DNA of 64,000 nucleotides, taken from contig NZ_CP045420.1 of the NCBI RefSeq assembly GCF_009363795.1, positions 725,001 to 789,000 on the forward strand, written 5' to 3'. Of this stretch, positions 10,536 through 18,207 are shown piece after piece. Each line of letters opens with the position of its first letter. The stretch's first letter is position 1. The position numbers and the translations under genes are program-made. This stretch comes from Palleronia sp. THAF1. Its GTDB lineage: Bacteria; Pseudomonadota; Alphaproteobacteria; Rhodobacterales; Rhodobacteraceae. The notes under the pieces are model-generated. The model did not search any database and was not told the origin of the DNA. It worked only from the letters and a program-made list of their open reading frames with translations.

Positions 10536-11564
10536 ATGACAAAAATTGTAATGATAATTGGCGCTGGAGCTAGTCAAGAATTTGGATTTCCTACTGGCGG
10601 CGATCTCATGGGGCAGATTGGAAATCTGTGTAAATTTGATACTCGTTACAATGGAATTGAAGCTGGTGACCGCGCCTTTTTTGGTTTGTTGAAGAAAGCG
10701 TCGGAGAAGTTCGATGTTCGTTTCGATGAGGTTCTTGCTGGAGCGCGACTGATAAGTCAAAATATGCATTTAGCTCCATCAATCGACAACTTTCTTCATA
10801 CTCATTCAGAGAGCGAAGAACTTGTCATTGCTGGCAAGCTCGCGATCTTCACCTGCCTGCGAAGGGCGGAAGAAGGCTCTTCATTGTTTGAAGAGGAAGC
10901 GACTCTTGGTCGCCCGCGTGTCCCGGAATTTGCTACGCGAACTTGGCTAGTAGAGCTTTTTAAAATTCTTGCTTCAGGCAGGACCTCTGAACAGTTTCTC
11001 AAGGATCTAAGTGAGATCAGATTCATCAGTTTCAATTACGATAGGTGTATCGAAAGATTTTTTACTGCAGCATATGAAAGCTACTTCAATAATCCGGGAG
11101 CAGCTGCCGACCTAGCTGACAATCTCAATATTCTACATCCTTATGGCGTACTTGAGCAATATGATTTCGCCAACATCAATGGTGATAGGCGAATGTACAG
11201 TGGGGGCTTCCCAGTAGTGGCTCTGGACGCAGTTGATAACATCAGGACATTTACGGAAGGCAGCGAAAAGATAAATCGCGGCCGATTGGAAACACAGATT
11301 ACAGATTCATCTGTTGTTATGTTCTTAGGCTTTGGTTTTCATGCCCTCAACAATAGGCTACTGCCTGGTAAGAAGGTGAGTGGAGAAGTACTGGCAACTT
11401 CTTACGGTCTTTCCCAGTCAAACAAGTCTGAGATCGAGCATGAGCTAATTGCAAATATCTACGGCGGCGATCCTCGATATAAGAAGAACATTCAATTTTC
11501 TGACTGCAAATGTTCTGAGCTTATCTCAAGATATTCGAGGCTACTCGAGCGGATTTTGAACTAG
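10536..11564 (+). CDS. SIR2-like domain protein, AT-rich, likely horizontally acquired
   Basis: A 342-residue Rossmann-type protein with the motif order of the SIR2-like (SIR2_2) families. GAGAS at 9-13 is the nucleotide-binding loop and SIDNFL at 82-87 a family signature. SFNYDRCIE (165-173) holds the Asn167/Asp169 pair, His201 in HPYG is the presumed catalytic His, and LGFGFHALN (264-272) resembles the NAD-ribose motif. No sensor domain is fused. Bases 10621-10680 have 24 G+C of 60, against 41 of 60 in lepA at 9121-9180, a sign of transfer. SIR2-like enzymes in phage defence hydrolyse NAD; here that role is inference, since no partner gene is adjacent. Confidence 0.75.
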   Translation: MTKIVMIIGAGASQEFGFPTGGDLMGQIGNLCKFDTRYNGIEAGDRAFFGLLKKASEKFDVRFDEVLAGARLISQNMHLAPSIDNFLHTHSESEELVIAGKLAIFTCLRRAEEGSSLFEEEATLGRPRVPEFATRTWLVELFKILASGRTSEQFLKDLSEIRFISFNYDRCIERFFTAAYESYFNNPGAAADLADNLNILHPYGVLEQYDFANINGDRRMYSGGFPVVALDAVDNIRTFTEGSEKINRGRLETQITDSSVVMFLGFGFHALNNRLLPGKKVSGEVLATSYGLSQSNKSEIEHELIANIYGGDPRYKKNIQFSDCKCSELISRYSRLLERILN

Positions 11565-11574
11565 CTGTTTACCC

Positions 11575-11712
11575 TCACTCCCCATATACAATCGGCAGAA
11601 CCTTCCGCGACACCGCCTCGGCGTTGCCCATGCCGTTCTTGCGCAGGACCTCCCCGACGTCTTTATCGAGCGTCATCCGCTGCATCATCGTTCGTCTGGG
11701 GACGGGCCGGTT
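11575..11712 (-). pseudogene. Broken 3' end of a BrnA-like gene, duplicate of 12020-12373
   Basis: The minus-strand reading ends MMQRMTLDKDVGEVLRKNG, then MGNAEAVSRKVLPIVYGE and stop. It aligns almost residue for residue with the end of the intact BrnA-like protein (MMQRMTLEKEIEKLLRKKG, MGNAEALSREILTIVDGE). DNA similarity runs from the stop codon at 11575 to about 11712 and then ceases. The N-terminal DNA-binding part is missing, and the next gene upstream (a small lipoprotein, 11738-11875) occupies its place. I read it as the remnant of a local duplication. Confidence 0.75.
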
Positions 11713-11737
11713 CGATGACCGCGCCCGTCCCTTGATC

Positions 11738-11875
11738 TCACAGGTCGTTCTGGACGTCCTGCGCGGTGTTCTCGATGGCGCCGCCGGCGCTCTGGATGTC
11801 CTCTCCTGCACCGCCGACGGTCTCGCAGGCGGTGAGGGTGAAAAGGCCCAGAAGGGCGGCTAGGGTGATACGCAT
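11738..11875 (-). CDS. Small entericidin-like lipoprotein
   Basis: A 45-residue protein with a typical lipoprotein signal: a positive start (MRI), hydrophobic core LAALLGLFTL and lipobox LTAC with the lipidated Cys at residue 15. The mature part, ETVGGAGEDIQSAGGAIENTAQDV, has the Gly/Ala-rich amphipathic pattern of the entericidin A/B family. A GGAG sequence sits a few bases before this ATG; the longer frame upstream is unsupported. It is one of three such tiny lipoproteins within 2 kb. Confidence 0.8.
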   Translation of the reverse strand: MRITLAALLGLFTLTACETVGGAGEDIQSAGGAIENTAQDVQNDL

Positions 11876-12019
11876 GGGTGTTCTCCGTGGGTTGCTTCCG
11901 TCGCCCAACCGATCGGAGCGGTTCGTGTTCCTGTCTCGATCACGAATCGGCGATTCCATGCAACTTTTCCGCGCCGGGCTGCATAAGCCGCCCCTTATCT
12001 TGCCAAGCACAGGCGGACA

Positions 12020-12373
12020 TCACTCCCCATCCACGATCGTCAGAATCTCCCGTGACAGCGCCTCGGCGTTGCCCATGCCCTTCTTGCGCAGGAGTTTCTC
12101 GATCTCTTTCTCCAGCGTCATCCGCTGCATCATCGAGCGTTTGGGGATCGGGATGCCCGTGCGGGTCATCATGAAGTAGCGCAGCACCGTGTTCATGCGG
12201 GTGTGCCAGCCGTGGCCGGACCCTTTGAAGTAATGCACCACGTCCTGATCCACGCGGATCGTCAGCCGCGTCTTCGCGGGTTTCCTGTAGGTCGGGATGC
12301 GGGCCCAGGCGTCGGGCGGGTGGATGCCGCCGATCTCTGCCCGGATCGCCCGCCACTCGTGATCCTTGTCCAT
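12020..12373 (-). CDS. BrnA-family antitoxin-like DNA-binding protein (no toxin partner seen)
   Basis: A 117-residue protein. The middle section, KTRLTIRVDQDVVHYFKGSG, then HTRMNTVLRYFM, matches the BrnA-type ribbon-helix-helix antitoxin pattern (IRLDxDVLxWFK, then YQTRINAVLR). The C-terminal 45 residues are duplicated in a broken copy at 11575-11712. BrnA normally pairs with the RNase toxin BrnT encoded just upstream; no BrnT-like frame lies in the 200 bases upstream or the gap downstream. So it is an orphan, perhaps a regulator. Four 22-bp tandem repeats lie 85 bases upstream of the start and could be its operator. Confidence 0.75.
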   Translation of the reverse strand: MDKDHEWRAIRAEIGGIHPPDAWARIPTYRKPAKTRLTIRVDQDVVHYFKGSGHGWHTRMNTVLRYFMMTRTGIPIPKRSMMQRMTLEKEIEKLLRKKGMGNAEALSREILTIVDGE

Positions 12374-12457
12374 CGCTGCCCCCTTGTATCACGGGGCAGA
12401 CTGGCCGGGACGGGGTAAACGCCGCGCAAACGCAGCGCGCTGTAGGGGCAGGGGGAT

Positions 12458-12545
12458 GTACATCGGCCCGACACCCTATGCACATCGGCCCGCCCTTTAC
12501 TGCACATCGGCCCGCCTTTTGCTGCACATCTGCCCTACGGCATAT
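12458..12545. repeat. Four tandem 22-bp direct repeats
   Basis: Units at 12458-12479, 12480-12501, 12502-12523 and 12524-12545 are exactly 22 bases each. They share the core G(C/T)ACATC(G/T)GCCC; units 2 and 3 are nearly identical (GCACATCGGCCCGCC plus a T-rich end). A fifth partial unit, GCAC, begins at 12546. A 22-base period keeps all units on about the same face of the helix, and it is not a multiple of 3, which argues against a coding repeat. They lie upstream of the BrnA-like gene. Confidence 0.85.
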
Positions 12546-12571
12546 GCACGCCTGCGGGACGGATGCGGGAC

Positions 12572-12766
12572 TTATTTTCGCTTGGTGCCCGGCATCCACA
12601 TGGACATCCACATCTCGACCCATTGGTTCATCATCTGGGTCTGCATCTTGCTGGCCTCGGCCATCATCTGGCCGCGCGCCGGGGCCGCCATCTGGTTCGC
12701 AGCCGACAGCCAGGCACTCATATAGGGGTTTTTCATCTTGGAAGGTCCACATATCGAAGGGTACAT
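12572..12766 (-). CDS. Small Met-rich hypothetical protein
   Basis: A 64-residue protein from the ATG at 12766, which has GGAGGT four bases upstream. A second in-frame ATG gives MKNPYMSAWLSAANQM as start. It is rich in Met and Trp (QMMNQWVEMWMSMWMPG) and ends in a basic tail GTKRK. It probably forms one amphipathic helix; there is no clear membrane span or signal. No function can be assigned. Confidence 0.55.
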   Translation of the reverse strand: MYPSICGPSKMKNPYMSAWLSAANQMAAPARGQMMAEASKMQTQMMNQWVEMWMSMWMPGTKRK

Positions 12767-12837
12767 CATAACCTCCACATGGCCCCTATTCTGCCCCAGC
12801 GTAAGGGGAGAGAGGCCTGCAATCGTTGCGTGTGCGT

Positions 12838-13191
12838 TCAGTGGGCGGGTTTACGCGCAAGGGCGTAAACGGCCGTCGCGACGATGGCGTATATCCCGTT
12901 GAAGATAAACACCAATCCCCAAGGTGCCGCCGCGCCCCAGATCAGCTTTGCGCTTAGTGTGGCCAGTAGATTCAGCACCACGATCCCCGTGATCCAAGCC
13001 GCCGCACCGCCCATCCGCGCAAAGATAGGGATCAAGGCCAAGGCGAAGACGACCGACCAGAACTCTCGCCCCGCCGACAGGATCAACCCCATGACGGGCG
13101 TGCCGGTGACGACGGTGATGGCAATGGAATTGGCGATGCAGCCAAGAATGCCAGCAACGACGGCGATCAGGATATTGCGGGTGGTGAACAT
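12838..13191 (-). CDS. Integral membrane protein, four predicted helices
   Basis: About 117 residues from MFTTRNILIAV. The hydrophobic stretches are roughly NILIAVVAGILGCIANSIAI, FWSVVFALALIPIFARM, AAWITGIVVLNLLATLS and WGLVFIFNGIYAIVATAVYA. The pattern is that of a small four-helix inner-membrane protein; I do not recognise a family. I prefer the start at 13191 because it begins directly before the first helix and has AAGGA about 9 bases upstream, while the longer frame starts with a polar segment. Confidence 0.65.
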   Translation of the reverse strand: MFTTRNILIAVVAGILGCIANSIAITVVTGTPVMGLILSAGREFWSVVFALALIPIFARMGGAAAWITGIVVLNLLATLSAKLIWGAAAPWGLVFIFNGIYAIVATAVYALARKPAH

Positions 13192-13282
13192 GTCGGGCGG
13201 TCCTTGATTATCCGTTTCGGTATAAGCTAGGCCGCCCATCCAAGATGTCCCGCGGCCCTTTAATCATGGGCCGCAAAAGGCT

Positions 13283-13396
13283 TCAGCCGTCGACGATGAC
13301 GTCGGCTGCGTTGTCGAAGTCATCCCCGACACCTTGCGCGGTTTCGCATGCTGCAAGGCCGGTGATCAGGGCGAGAAGAACAGCGATCCGGATCAT
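13283..13396 (-). CDS. Small entericidin-like lipoprotein
   Basis: Only 37 residues: MIRIAVLLALITGLAACETAQGVG, then DDFDNAADVIVDG. The lipobox LAAC gives lipidated Cys17, and the mature peptide follows the CETxxGxGxD pattern also seen in the protein at 11738-11875. Its ATG overlaps the stop of the upstream small lipoprotein gene by one base (TGATG), so translation is probably coupled. Its role is unknown beyond the entericidin family resemblance. Confidence 0.75.
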   Translation of the reverse strand: MIRIAVLLALITGLAACETAQGVGDDFDNAADVIVDG

Positions 13397-13533
13397 CAGA
13401 ACAGGTTCTCGCCGTTCTCTTCGGCGATCGAGTCGGCTCCGATCGCGGCGCCTGCGCCAACGGCAGCGGCGCACCCGCCAAGGGTCGTGAGGGACAGCAT
13501 CAGTCCCAGTATCATCGTCAGTCGCGTTGCCAT
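13396..13533 (-). CDS. Small lipoprotein with glycine/alanine-rich core
   Basis: A 45-residue protein: positive start MATR, hydrophobic stretch MILGLMLSLTTL, lipobox LGGC (Cys21), then AAAVGAGAAIGADSIAEENGENLF. AGGAGAGCCAAG precedes the ATG. Its stop and the start of the next lipoprotein share a base (TGATG), forming a two-gene operon. The Gly/Ala run resembles a short glycine-zipper segment. No close family recognised. Confidence 0.7.
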   Translation of the reverse strand: MATRLTMILGLMLSLTTLGGCAAAVGAGAAIGADSIAEENGENLF

Positions 13534-13598
13534 CTTGGCTCTCCTGCTGGTTGTTCCTTCTGAAACGGATCACAGCCGTTCGAGTTCCCGTGAGCAGG

Positions 13599-14345
13599 TC
13601 ATTGCAGGAAGGTGCGCACCGCCGCCTCGACCTCACGCGGCTTCTCCGCATGCAGCCAATGCCCCGCCCCCGGTATCGCCGCAAACCGCGCCTTCGGGAA
13701 AACCTCCCGTATCGCTGGGCGCATATCCCGTGTAACGTAATCGCTGTCGGCGCCCGACAGGAACAGGGCCTCTCGCGGGAATGCGCCGGGCAGATCGGCC
13801 CAGCCGGTGATCGCATCCATCCGGGCTGCCAGCGCGTCTAGGTTCAGTCGCCAGCGCCCCTCTGCCATATCGAGGCTTTGCAGAAGGAACGCGCGAACGC
13901 CGGGGGTGTCGACCGTTTCGGCCAGCCGCGCATCGGCGTCCTTCCGGCTGTCCAGACCGCTCAGGTCCAGCGCGCGCATGGCGTCGATCAAGTGCATCTG
14001 GCTGTGGGTATAGGCGACGGGCGCGATGTCGGCGACGATCAGCTTTTGCACCTTGTCCGGGTGCCGCAAGGCCAGCGCCATAGCAGCCTTGCCACCCATG
14101 GAGTGGCCCAGAACATGTGCCGGGCCATCCAGCGTCTCTGCCAAATCATCGGCCAGATCGGTGTAGGCGTGATCCTCCGACCAGTCCGAGCCGCTGTGAT
14201 TGCGCATGTCCACCGCCGTGACGCGAAAGGCGTCCGACAGGCGTTTCTGCAGAACGCCCCAGTTGCGCCCCGACCCGAAGAGGCCGTGGGCGATCAGCAG
14301 GCGCGGGGCGTCCGCGGGCCCAAGGGTCGTGGACGCCAGCCGCAT
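13599..14345 (-). CDS. Alpha/beta-fold hydrolase (YbfF/ABHD11-like esterase)
   Basis: A 248-residue alpha/beta hydrolase. LIAHGLFGSGRNW near the N-terminus is the oxyanion region, GHSMGGKAA the nucleophile elbow with the catalytic Ser, and GAGHWLHAEKP carries the catalytic His. DMRNHSGS is the strand motif typical of the YbfF/ABHD11 esterases. The start overlaps the glyA stop by one base (TGATG), so it is translated after glyA. The natural ester substrate is not known. Confidence 0.9.
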   Translation of the reverse strand: MRLASTTLGPADAPRLLIAHGLFGSGRNWGVLQKRLSDAFRVTAVDMRNHSGSDWSEDHAYTDLADDLAETLDGPAHVLGHSMGGKAAMALALRHPDKVQKLIVADIAPVAYTHSQMHLIDAMRALDLSGLDSRKDADARLAETVDTPGVRAFLLQSLDMAEGRWRLNLDALAARMDAITGWADLPGAFPREALFLSGADSDYVTRDMRPAIREVFPKARFAAIPGAGHWLHAEKPREVEAAVRTFLQ

Positions 14346-15640
14346 CAGAGTTCGGGGTAGATCGGGTAGCGTCCGCAGAGTTCGGCGACTTCGGCGCGCA
14401 CTTTCTCTTCCACTTCCTCATTGCCGTCGGGGCCCTTGGCGGCGAGGCCGTCGACGACCTGCACGATCCAGTCTGCGATCTGGCGGAACTCGGGCTCACC
14501 GAAGCCGCGGGTGGTTCCGGCGGGCGATCCCAAGCGGATGCCGCTGGTGATCATCGGCTTTTCGTCGTCGAATGGGATGCCGTTCTTGTTGCAGGTGATG
14601 TGGGCGCGACCCAGGGTCTTCTCGGTGTCGTTGCCCTTCACGCCCTTGGGGCGCAAGTCCACCAGCATCACGTGGGTGTCGGTGCCGTCTGTGACGATGT
14701 CCAACCCGCCTTTCATCAGCTGATCGGCCAGCGCCTTGGCGTTCAGGATCACCTGCTGCTGGTAGGTCTTGAAGCCCGGCTCCAGCGCTTCCTTGAAAGC
14801 GGCGGCCTTGCCCGCGATCACGTGCATCAGGGGGCCGCCCTGAATGCCGGGGAAGATGGCGGAATTGAACTTCTTGGCCAGCGCCTCGTCATTGGTGACG
14901 ATCATGCCGCCGCGCGGGCCGCGCAGGGTCTTGTGCGTGGTCGTCGTGGCAACATGGGCATGGGGGAAGGGCGAGGGGTATTCGCCCGCTGCCACGAGTC
15001 CTGCGAAGTGGGCCATGTCGACCAGCAGGTAGGCACCTACCATGTCGGCGATCTCTCGCATGCGCTTGAAGTCGATGACGCGCGGAATGGCCGAGCCGCC
15101 GGCGATGATCATCTTGGGCTGGTGCTCTTTCGCCAGCTCTTCGATTTGATCGTAGTCGGGCAGCAGCGTGTCGCGCTTGACGCCGTATTGGATGGCGTTG
15201 AACCACTTGCCGGACTGGTTGGGCTTGGCGCCGTGAGTCAGGTGACCACCGGCGTCCAGGCTCATGCCAAGGATCGTGTCGCCCGGCTGCAGCAGCGCCG
15301 TGAACACGCCTTGGTTCGCCTGGCTGCCGGAGTTCGGCTGCACGTTGGCGAACTGGCAGTCGAACAGCTTGCAGGCACGCTCGATTGCAAGGTTCTCGGC
15401 CACGTCAACGTACTGGCAACCACCGTAGTAGCGGCGACCTGGATAGCCCTCGGCGTACTTGTTGGTCAGGACAGAGCCCTGCGCTTCCATCACCGCCTTC
15501 GAGACGATGTTTTCGGAGGCGATCAGCTCGATCTCGTCGCGCTGACGACCCAGCTCCTGATCCATGGCCTGCGCCAGTTCGGGGTCGGACTGATGAAGCG
15601 GCTTTGTGAAGAAGCCTTCGTCGCGATGCGGTGCATTCAT
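14345..15640 (-). CDS. glyA: Serine hydroxymethyltransferase
   Basis: A PLP enzyme that converts serine and tetrahydrofolate to glycine and methylene-tetrahydrofolate, the main one-carbon source. It has 431 residues. [11 protein letters not shown] contains the PLP-binding Lys, and [14 protein letters not shown] and [10 protein letters not shown] are family signatures. The start [11 protein letters not shown] follows AAGGAGCACACCCC; the longer frame to 15724 is not supported. It is translationally coupled to the hydrolase gene downstream and divergent from nadK. Confidence 0.97.
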   Translation of the reverse strand: MNAPHRDEGFFTKPLHQSDPELAQAMDQELGRQRDEIELIASENIVSKAVMEAQGSVLTNKYAEGYPGRRYYGGCQYVDVAENLAIERACKLFDCQFANVQPNSGSQANQGVFTALLQPGDTILGMSLDAGGHLTHGAKPNQSGKWFNAIQYGVKRDTLLPDYDQIEELAKEHQPKMIIAGGSAIPRVIDFKRMREIADMVGAYLLVDMAHFAGLVAAGEYPSPFPHAHVATTTTHKTLRGPRGGMIVTNDEALAKKFNSAIFPGIQGGPLMHVIAGKAAAFKEALEPGFKTYQQQVILNAKALADQLMKGGLDIVTDGTDTHVMLVDLRPKGVKGNDTEKTLGRAHITCNKNGIPFDDEKPMITSGIRLGSPAGTTRGFGEPEFRQIADWIVQVVDGLAAKGPDGNEEVEEKVRAEVAELCGRYPIYPEL

Positions 15641-15777
15641 GGGGTGTGCTCCTTGGCCAGCGGGAAACGGTTGGCCGCTCTTACCGCAGGGTCGGGCAAG
15701 GGGGAAGTGTTCTGGGCGACGCACCGCTTGTCATTCGCGCCATGGGCGGGCAACCCTGCCATGCAGGAGGGCCGCCC

Positions 15778-16539
15778 ATGGACCGCAGGATCGCGTTTCT
15801 CGCCAGTCGCAGCGATGTGGCCCGCGACGCGCTGGCCGCTTTGTCGCGCGCCTACGGTAACGTCACGCCCGAAGAGGCCGACGTGATCGTGGCGCTGGGC
15901 GGGGACGGTCACATGCTGCAAACCCTGCACGAGACGCAGGCGCTGCCCGCGCCGGTCTATGGCATGAATTGCGGCACCATCGGCTTCCTGATGAACGAGT
16001 ATTCCGAGACCGGGTTGCTGGAGCGTCTGGACGTGGCCGAGATCGAAACGATCAATCCTTTGAGCATGCGCGCGATGAAGGCCGACGGTTCGTCGGAGAT
16101 GCATCTGGCGATAAACGAGGTCTCGCTTCTGCGCCAAGGCCCGCAGGCGGCGAAGCTGCGCATCATGGTGGACGGGCGCGAGCGTATGGAAGAGCTGGTG
16201 TGCGACGGCGCGCTGGTCGCGACGCCCGCCGGGTCCACCGCCTACAACTACTCTGCCCACGGGCCGATCCTGCCCATCGGCGCGGATGTTCTGGCGTTGA
16301 CGGCGGTTGCGGCGTTTCGTCCTCGCCGCTGGCGCGGCGCATTGCTGCCCAAGACCTGTACCGTGCGATTCGAAGTGCGCGAACCGAAAAAACGCCCCGT
16401 TATGGCCGACGCCGACGGCCATTCGGTGCGCGATGTCGTTGCGGTGGAAGTGACGACCGCGCCGGACATCACTCATTCGATCCTGTTCGATCCGGGGCAC
16501 GGGCTGCAGGAACGCCTGCTGCGCGAACAGTTCGTCTAA
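15778..16539 (+). CDS. nadK: NAD kinase
   Basis: Phosphorylates NAD to NADP. It has 253 residues, at the short end of the family. The [11 protein letters not shown] motif (GGDG at 41-44) is the ATP/NAD signature. [22 protein letters not shown] is the second conserved block and ADGHSV the C-terminal one. The start at 15778 follows CAGGAGGGCCGCCC; the frame extends upstream without similarity. Its stop overlaps that of the convergent DUF2125 gene by 3 bases. Confidence 0.95.
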   Translation: MDRRIAFLASRSDVARDALAALSRAYGNVTPEEADVIVALGGDGHMLQTLHETQALPAPVYGMNCGTIGFLMNEYSETGLLERLDVAEIETINPLSMRAMKADGSSEMHLAINEVSLLRQGPQAAKLRIMVDGRERMEELVCDGALVATPAGSTAYNYSAHGPILPIGADVLALTAVAAFRPRRWRGALLPKTCTVRFEVREPKKRPVMADADGHSVRDVVAVEVTTAPDITHSILFDPGHGLQERLLREQFV

Positions 16540-17525
16540 AGACGGGGGGCCGGCCCCAGTGCCACGGGGCCAAGGAACGTCTGGCCGTTGCGGAACTCCA
16601 GCGGCAGGGTCAGCCGTCCGTCGCCTCCCGACATCATGGCGACCAGCCCCAGTGCCTGCTCCACTTGCCGCAGGTTGTCTTGCGGGAACAATCCCGCCTG
16701 TGCCGCGATCTGCAGCGCGCCCTGCCAGTTGCGCAGGGTCGTTTCCAGCGTGCCGGTGACGAAGCCGTCCGCGCCGACGTTCAGGTCTCCGGCTGCATCC
16801 AGACCGATCTCACCCCAGTCGATCTTCAGGTCCGCGATCTCCAGCACCTGCACTTCCAGCGGCGCACCTTGGTAGACGGCCAGATCGACGGGCCGGTCGA
16901 AGGTCACGGTCGCGTCCAGCGTCGCCCCGTCGATCAGCCCGCTGTCCGGCCCACCCAGCCGGTCGGCCAGCGCGGGCGGCAGGCGCACGTCGTCCAGTGT
17001 GATGCCGATGTTATGCGCGCGTCCACTGTCGTCACCCGGCGCCAAGCGGCTGGCGGCAAGGATGCGTAGCGCGCTAAGGTCTACGCCGTTAGAGGACAGC
17101 ACGGCATCGTCTACCACCAGATTCGCGTGGTCGAGCGTTAAATCCGTGCTCGGAGACACCGTCGCCGACCCGCGCGCGCTTTCGGTGGTCAGCGTAGCCT
17201 CTCCGAACGGCCCGGTCAGGCGCTGCGAGGGCGGCAGCGCCACGATCACCTGATTGGGCCGATACGACAAGGCGAAGATCTGCAGGAAGGGCAGGGACCA
17301 CGTAAGGCCGCTTGCGGGCACGTGTACTTCCAGCTCGTCGATCATCGTGTCGAACCGGTTGGGAAAGCCGGTGACATTCAGCGCCTCTGTCTGCACCTCG
17401 ACGCCTTCGGACCGTGCGGCGTCGATGCTGTCGGTCAACGCGCGCTCCAACGCGGTGGCGCCGATGAACCAGTAGGCGGACCAGCCCAAGGCAGCGACGA
17501 CGATCAATCCGATAAGCCAGCGCAT
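16536..17525 (-). CDS. DUF2125 domain-containing protein
   Basis: A 329-residue envelope protein of the DUF2125 family, common in alphaproteobacteria. An N-terminal helix (about residues 2-22, [21 protein letters not shown]) is an uncleaved anchor or signal. The rest is beta-rich with repeated short strands and [16 protein letters not shown] near the start, a segment I associate with this family. Its molecular role is unknown. AAAGGAACATC supports the start at 17525; the longer frame is spurious. Confidence 0.8.
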   Translation of the reverse strand: MRWLIGLIVVAALGWSAYWFIGATALERALTDSIDAARSEGVEVQTEALNVTGFPNRFDTMIDELEVHVPASGLTWSLPFLQIFALSYRPNQVIVALPPSQRLTGPFGEATLTTESARGSATVSPSTDLTLDHANLVVDDAVLSSNGVDLSALRILAASRLAPGDDSGRAHNIGITLDDVRLPPALADRLGGPDSGLIDGATLDATVTFDRPVDLAVYQGAPLEVQVLEIADLKIDWGEIGLDAAGDLNVGADGFVTGTLETTLRNWQGALQIAAQAGLFPQDNLRQVEQALGLVAMMSGGDGRLTLPLEFRNGQTFLGPVALGPAPRL

Positions 17526-17582
17526 GATGTTCCTTTCCCGGTGGCCTTTCGCAACGGCCTGTCCCCCGATATAGGCGCGGCC

Positions 17583-18137
17583 ATGAACGTGCCAGTGCAA
17601 CCAGAAAAGATGTGGGTCTTCGGCTACGGCTCGCTTGTATGGAATCCAGAGTTTCCGGTGGCCGAACAGGTCGTCGCGCGGCTTGATGGCTACGCGCGCT
17701 CGTTTTGCATGTCCTCTATCCACCATCGCGGGACGCCTGAAGCACCCGGCCTTGTGCTGGCACTGGACGAGCGGCCCGGACAGGTCTGCACCGGCGTTGC
17801 CTTGCGGGTGCGTGACGGTCATGAGGATGCGACGCTGGCCATGCTGCGCGAACGCGAACTGGTGTCATCGGCCTATGTCGAGCGCAACCTATCCGTTGAT
17901 TTGGAGGACGGGCGGCAGGTTACGGCGGTGTCCTACGTGATCGACCAGAATCATGAGCAATACCTGCGCGATCTGGACCTGGAGACTCAGGCGAAGATCA
18001 TCGCGGGGGCCGTCGGCGGACGCGGGCCGAACGATGAATATCTGTTCAACACGACCAGTCATCTGGCGCAGCTTGGAATCGCCGACGCGGACCTTGATTG
18101 GCTGAGTGCACGGGTGCGTGACCTGAAAGCCACGTAA
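17583..18137 (+). CDS. chaC: Gamma-glutamylcyclotransferase, ChaC family
   Basis: ChaC enzymes cleave glutathione to 5-oxoproline and Cys-Gly in the cytoplasm. The protein has 184 residues. VFGYGSLVWNPEF near the start is the family substrate-binding motif; MLRERELVSSAYVERN lies where the catalytic Glu is expected, and LAQLGIADADLDWL ends the fold. The start at 17583 (MNVPVQPEKMWV) is inside the divergent gap; the longer frame overlaps the DUF2125 gene antisense. The window also carries a 5-oxoprolinase operon (pxpBCA), which could use the product. Confidence 0.9.
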   Translation: MNVPVQPEKMWVFGYGSLVWNPEFPVAEQVVARLDGYARSFCMSSIHHRGTPEAPGLVLALDERPGQVCTGVALRVRDGHEDATLAMLRERELVSSAYVERNLSVDLEDGRQVTAVSYVIDQNHEQYLRDLDLETQAKIIAGAVGGRGPNDEYLFNTTSHLAQLGIADADLDWLSARVRDLKAT

Positions 18138-18207
18138 TTGTCAGCGGCTTGGCGGCAAAGGCCGCGTGATATAAGAATGCCAATAAGAAACGCAGCAAGG
18201 TAAAGCG

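Noticed and set aside
8614-10542. A 642-codon minus-strand frame across lepA
   Set aside because: Antisense shadow of lepA; strongly biased composition rich in His, Val, Asp and Gly, no recognisable domain, and no ribosome binding site.
11940-12752. A 270-codon minus-strand frame over the BrnA-like gene and repeat array
   Set aside because: It overlaps the supported 12020-12373 gene in another frame and derives its apparent repeats (RADVH, GRC) from the 22-bp array, which is not a multiple of three.
10536-13533. A classical genomic island with integrase and attachment sites
   Set aside because: No integrase, transposase or direct-repeat ends were found; only the SIR2-like gene is clearly AT-rich, while the rest of the patch has ordinary base content.
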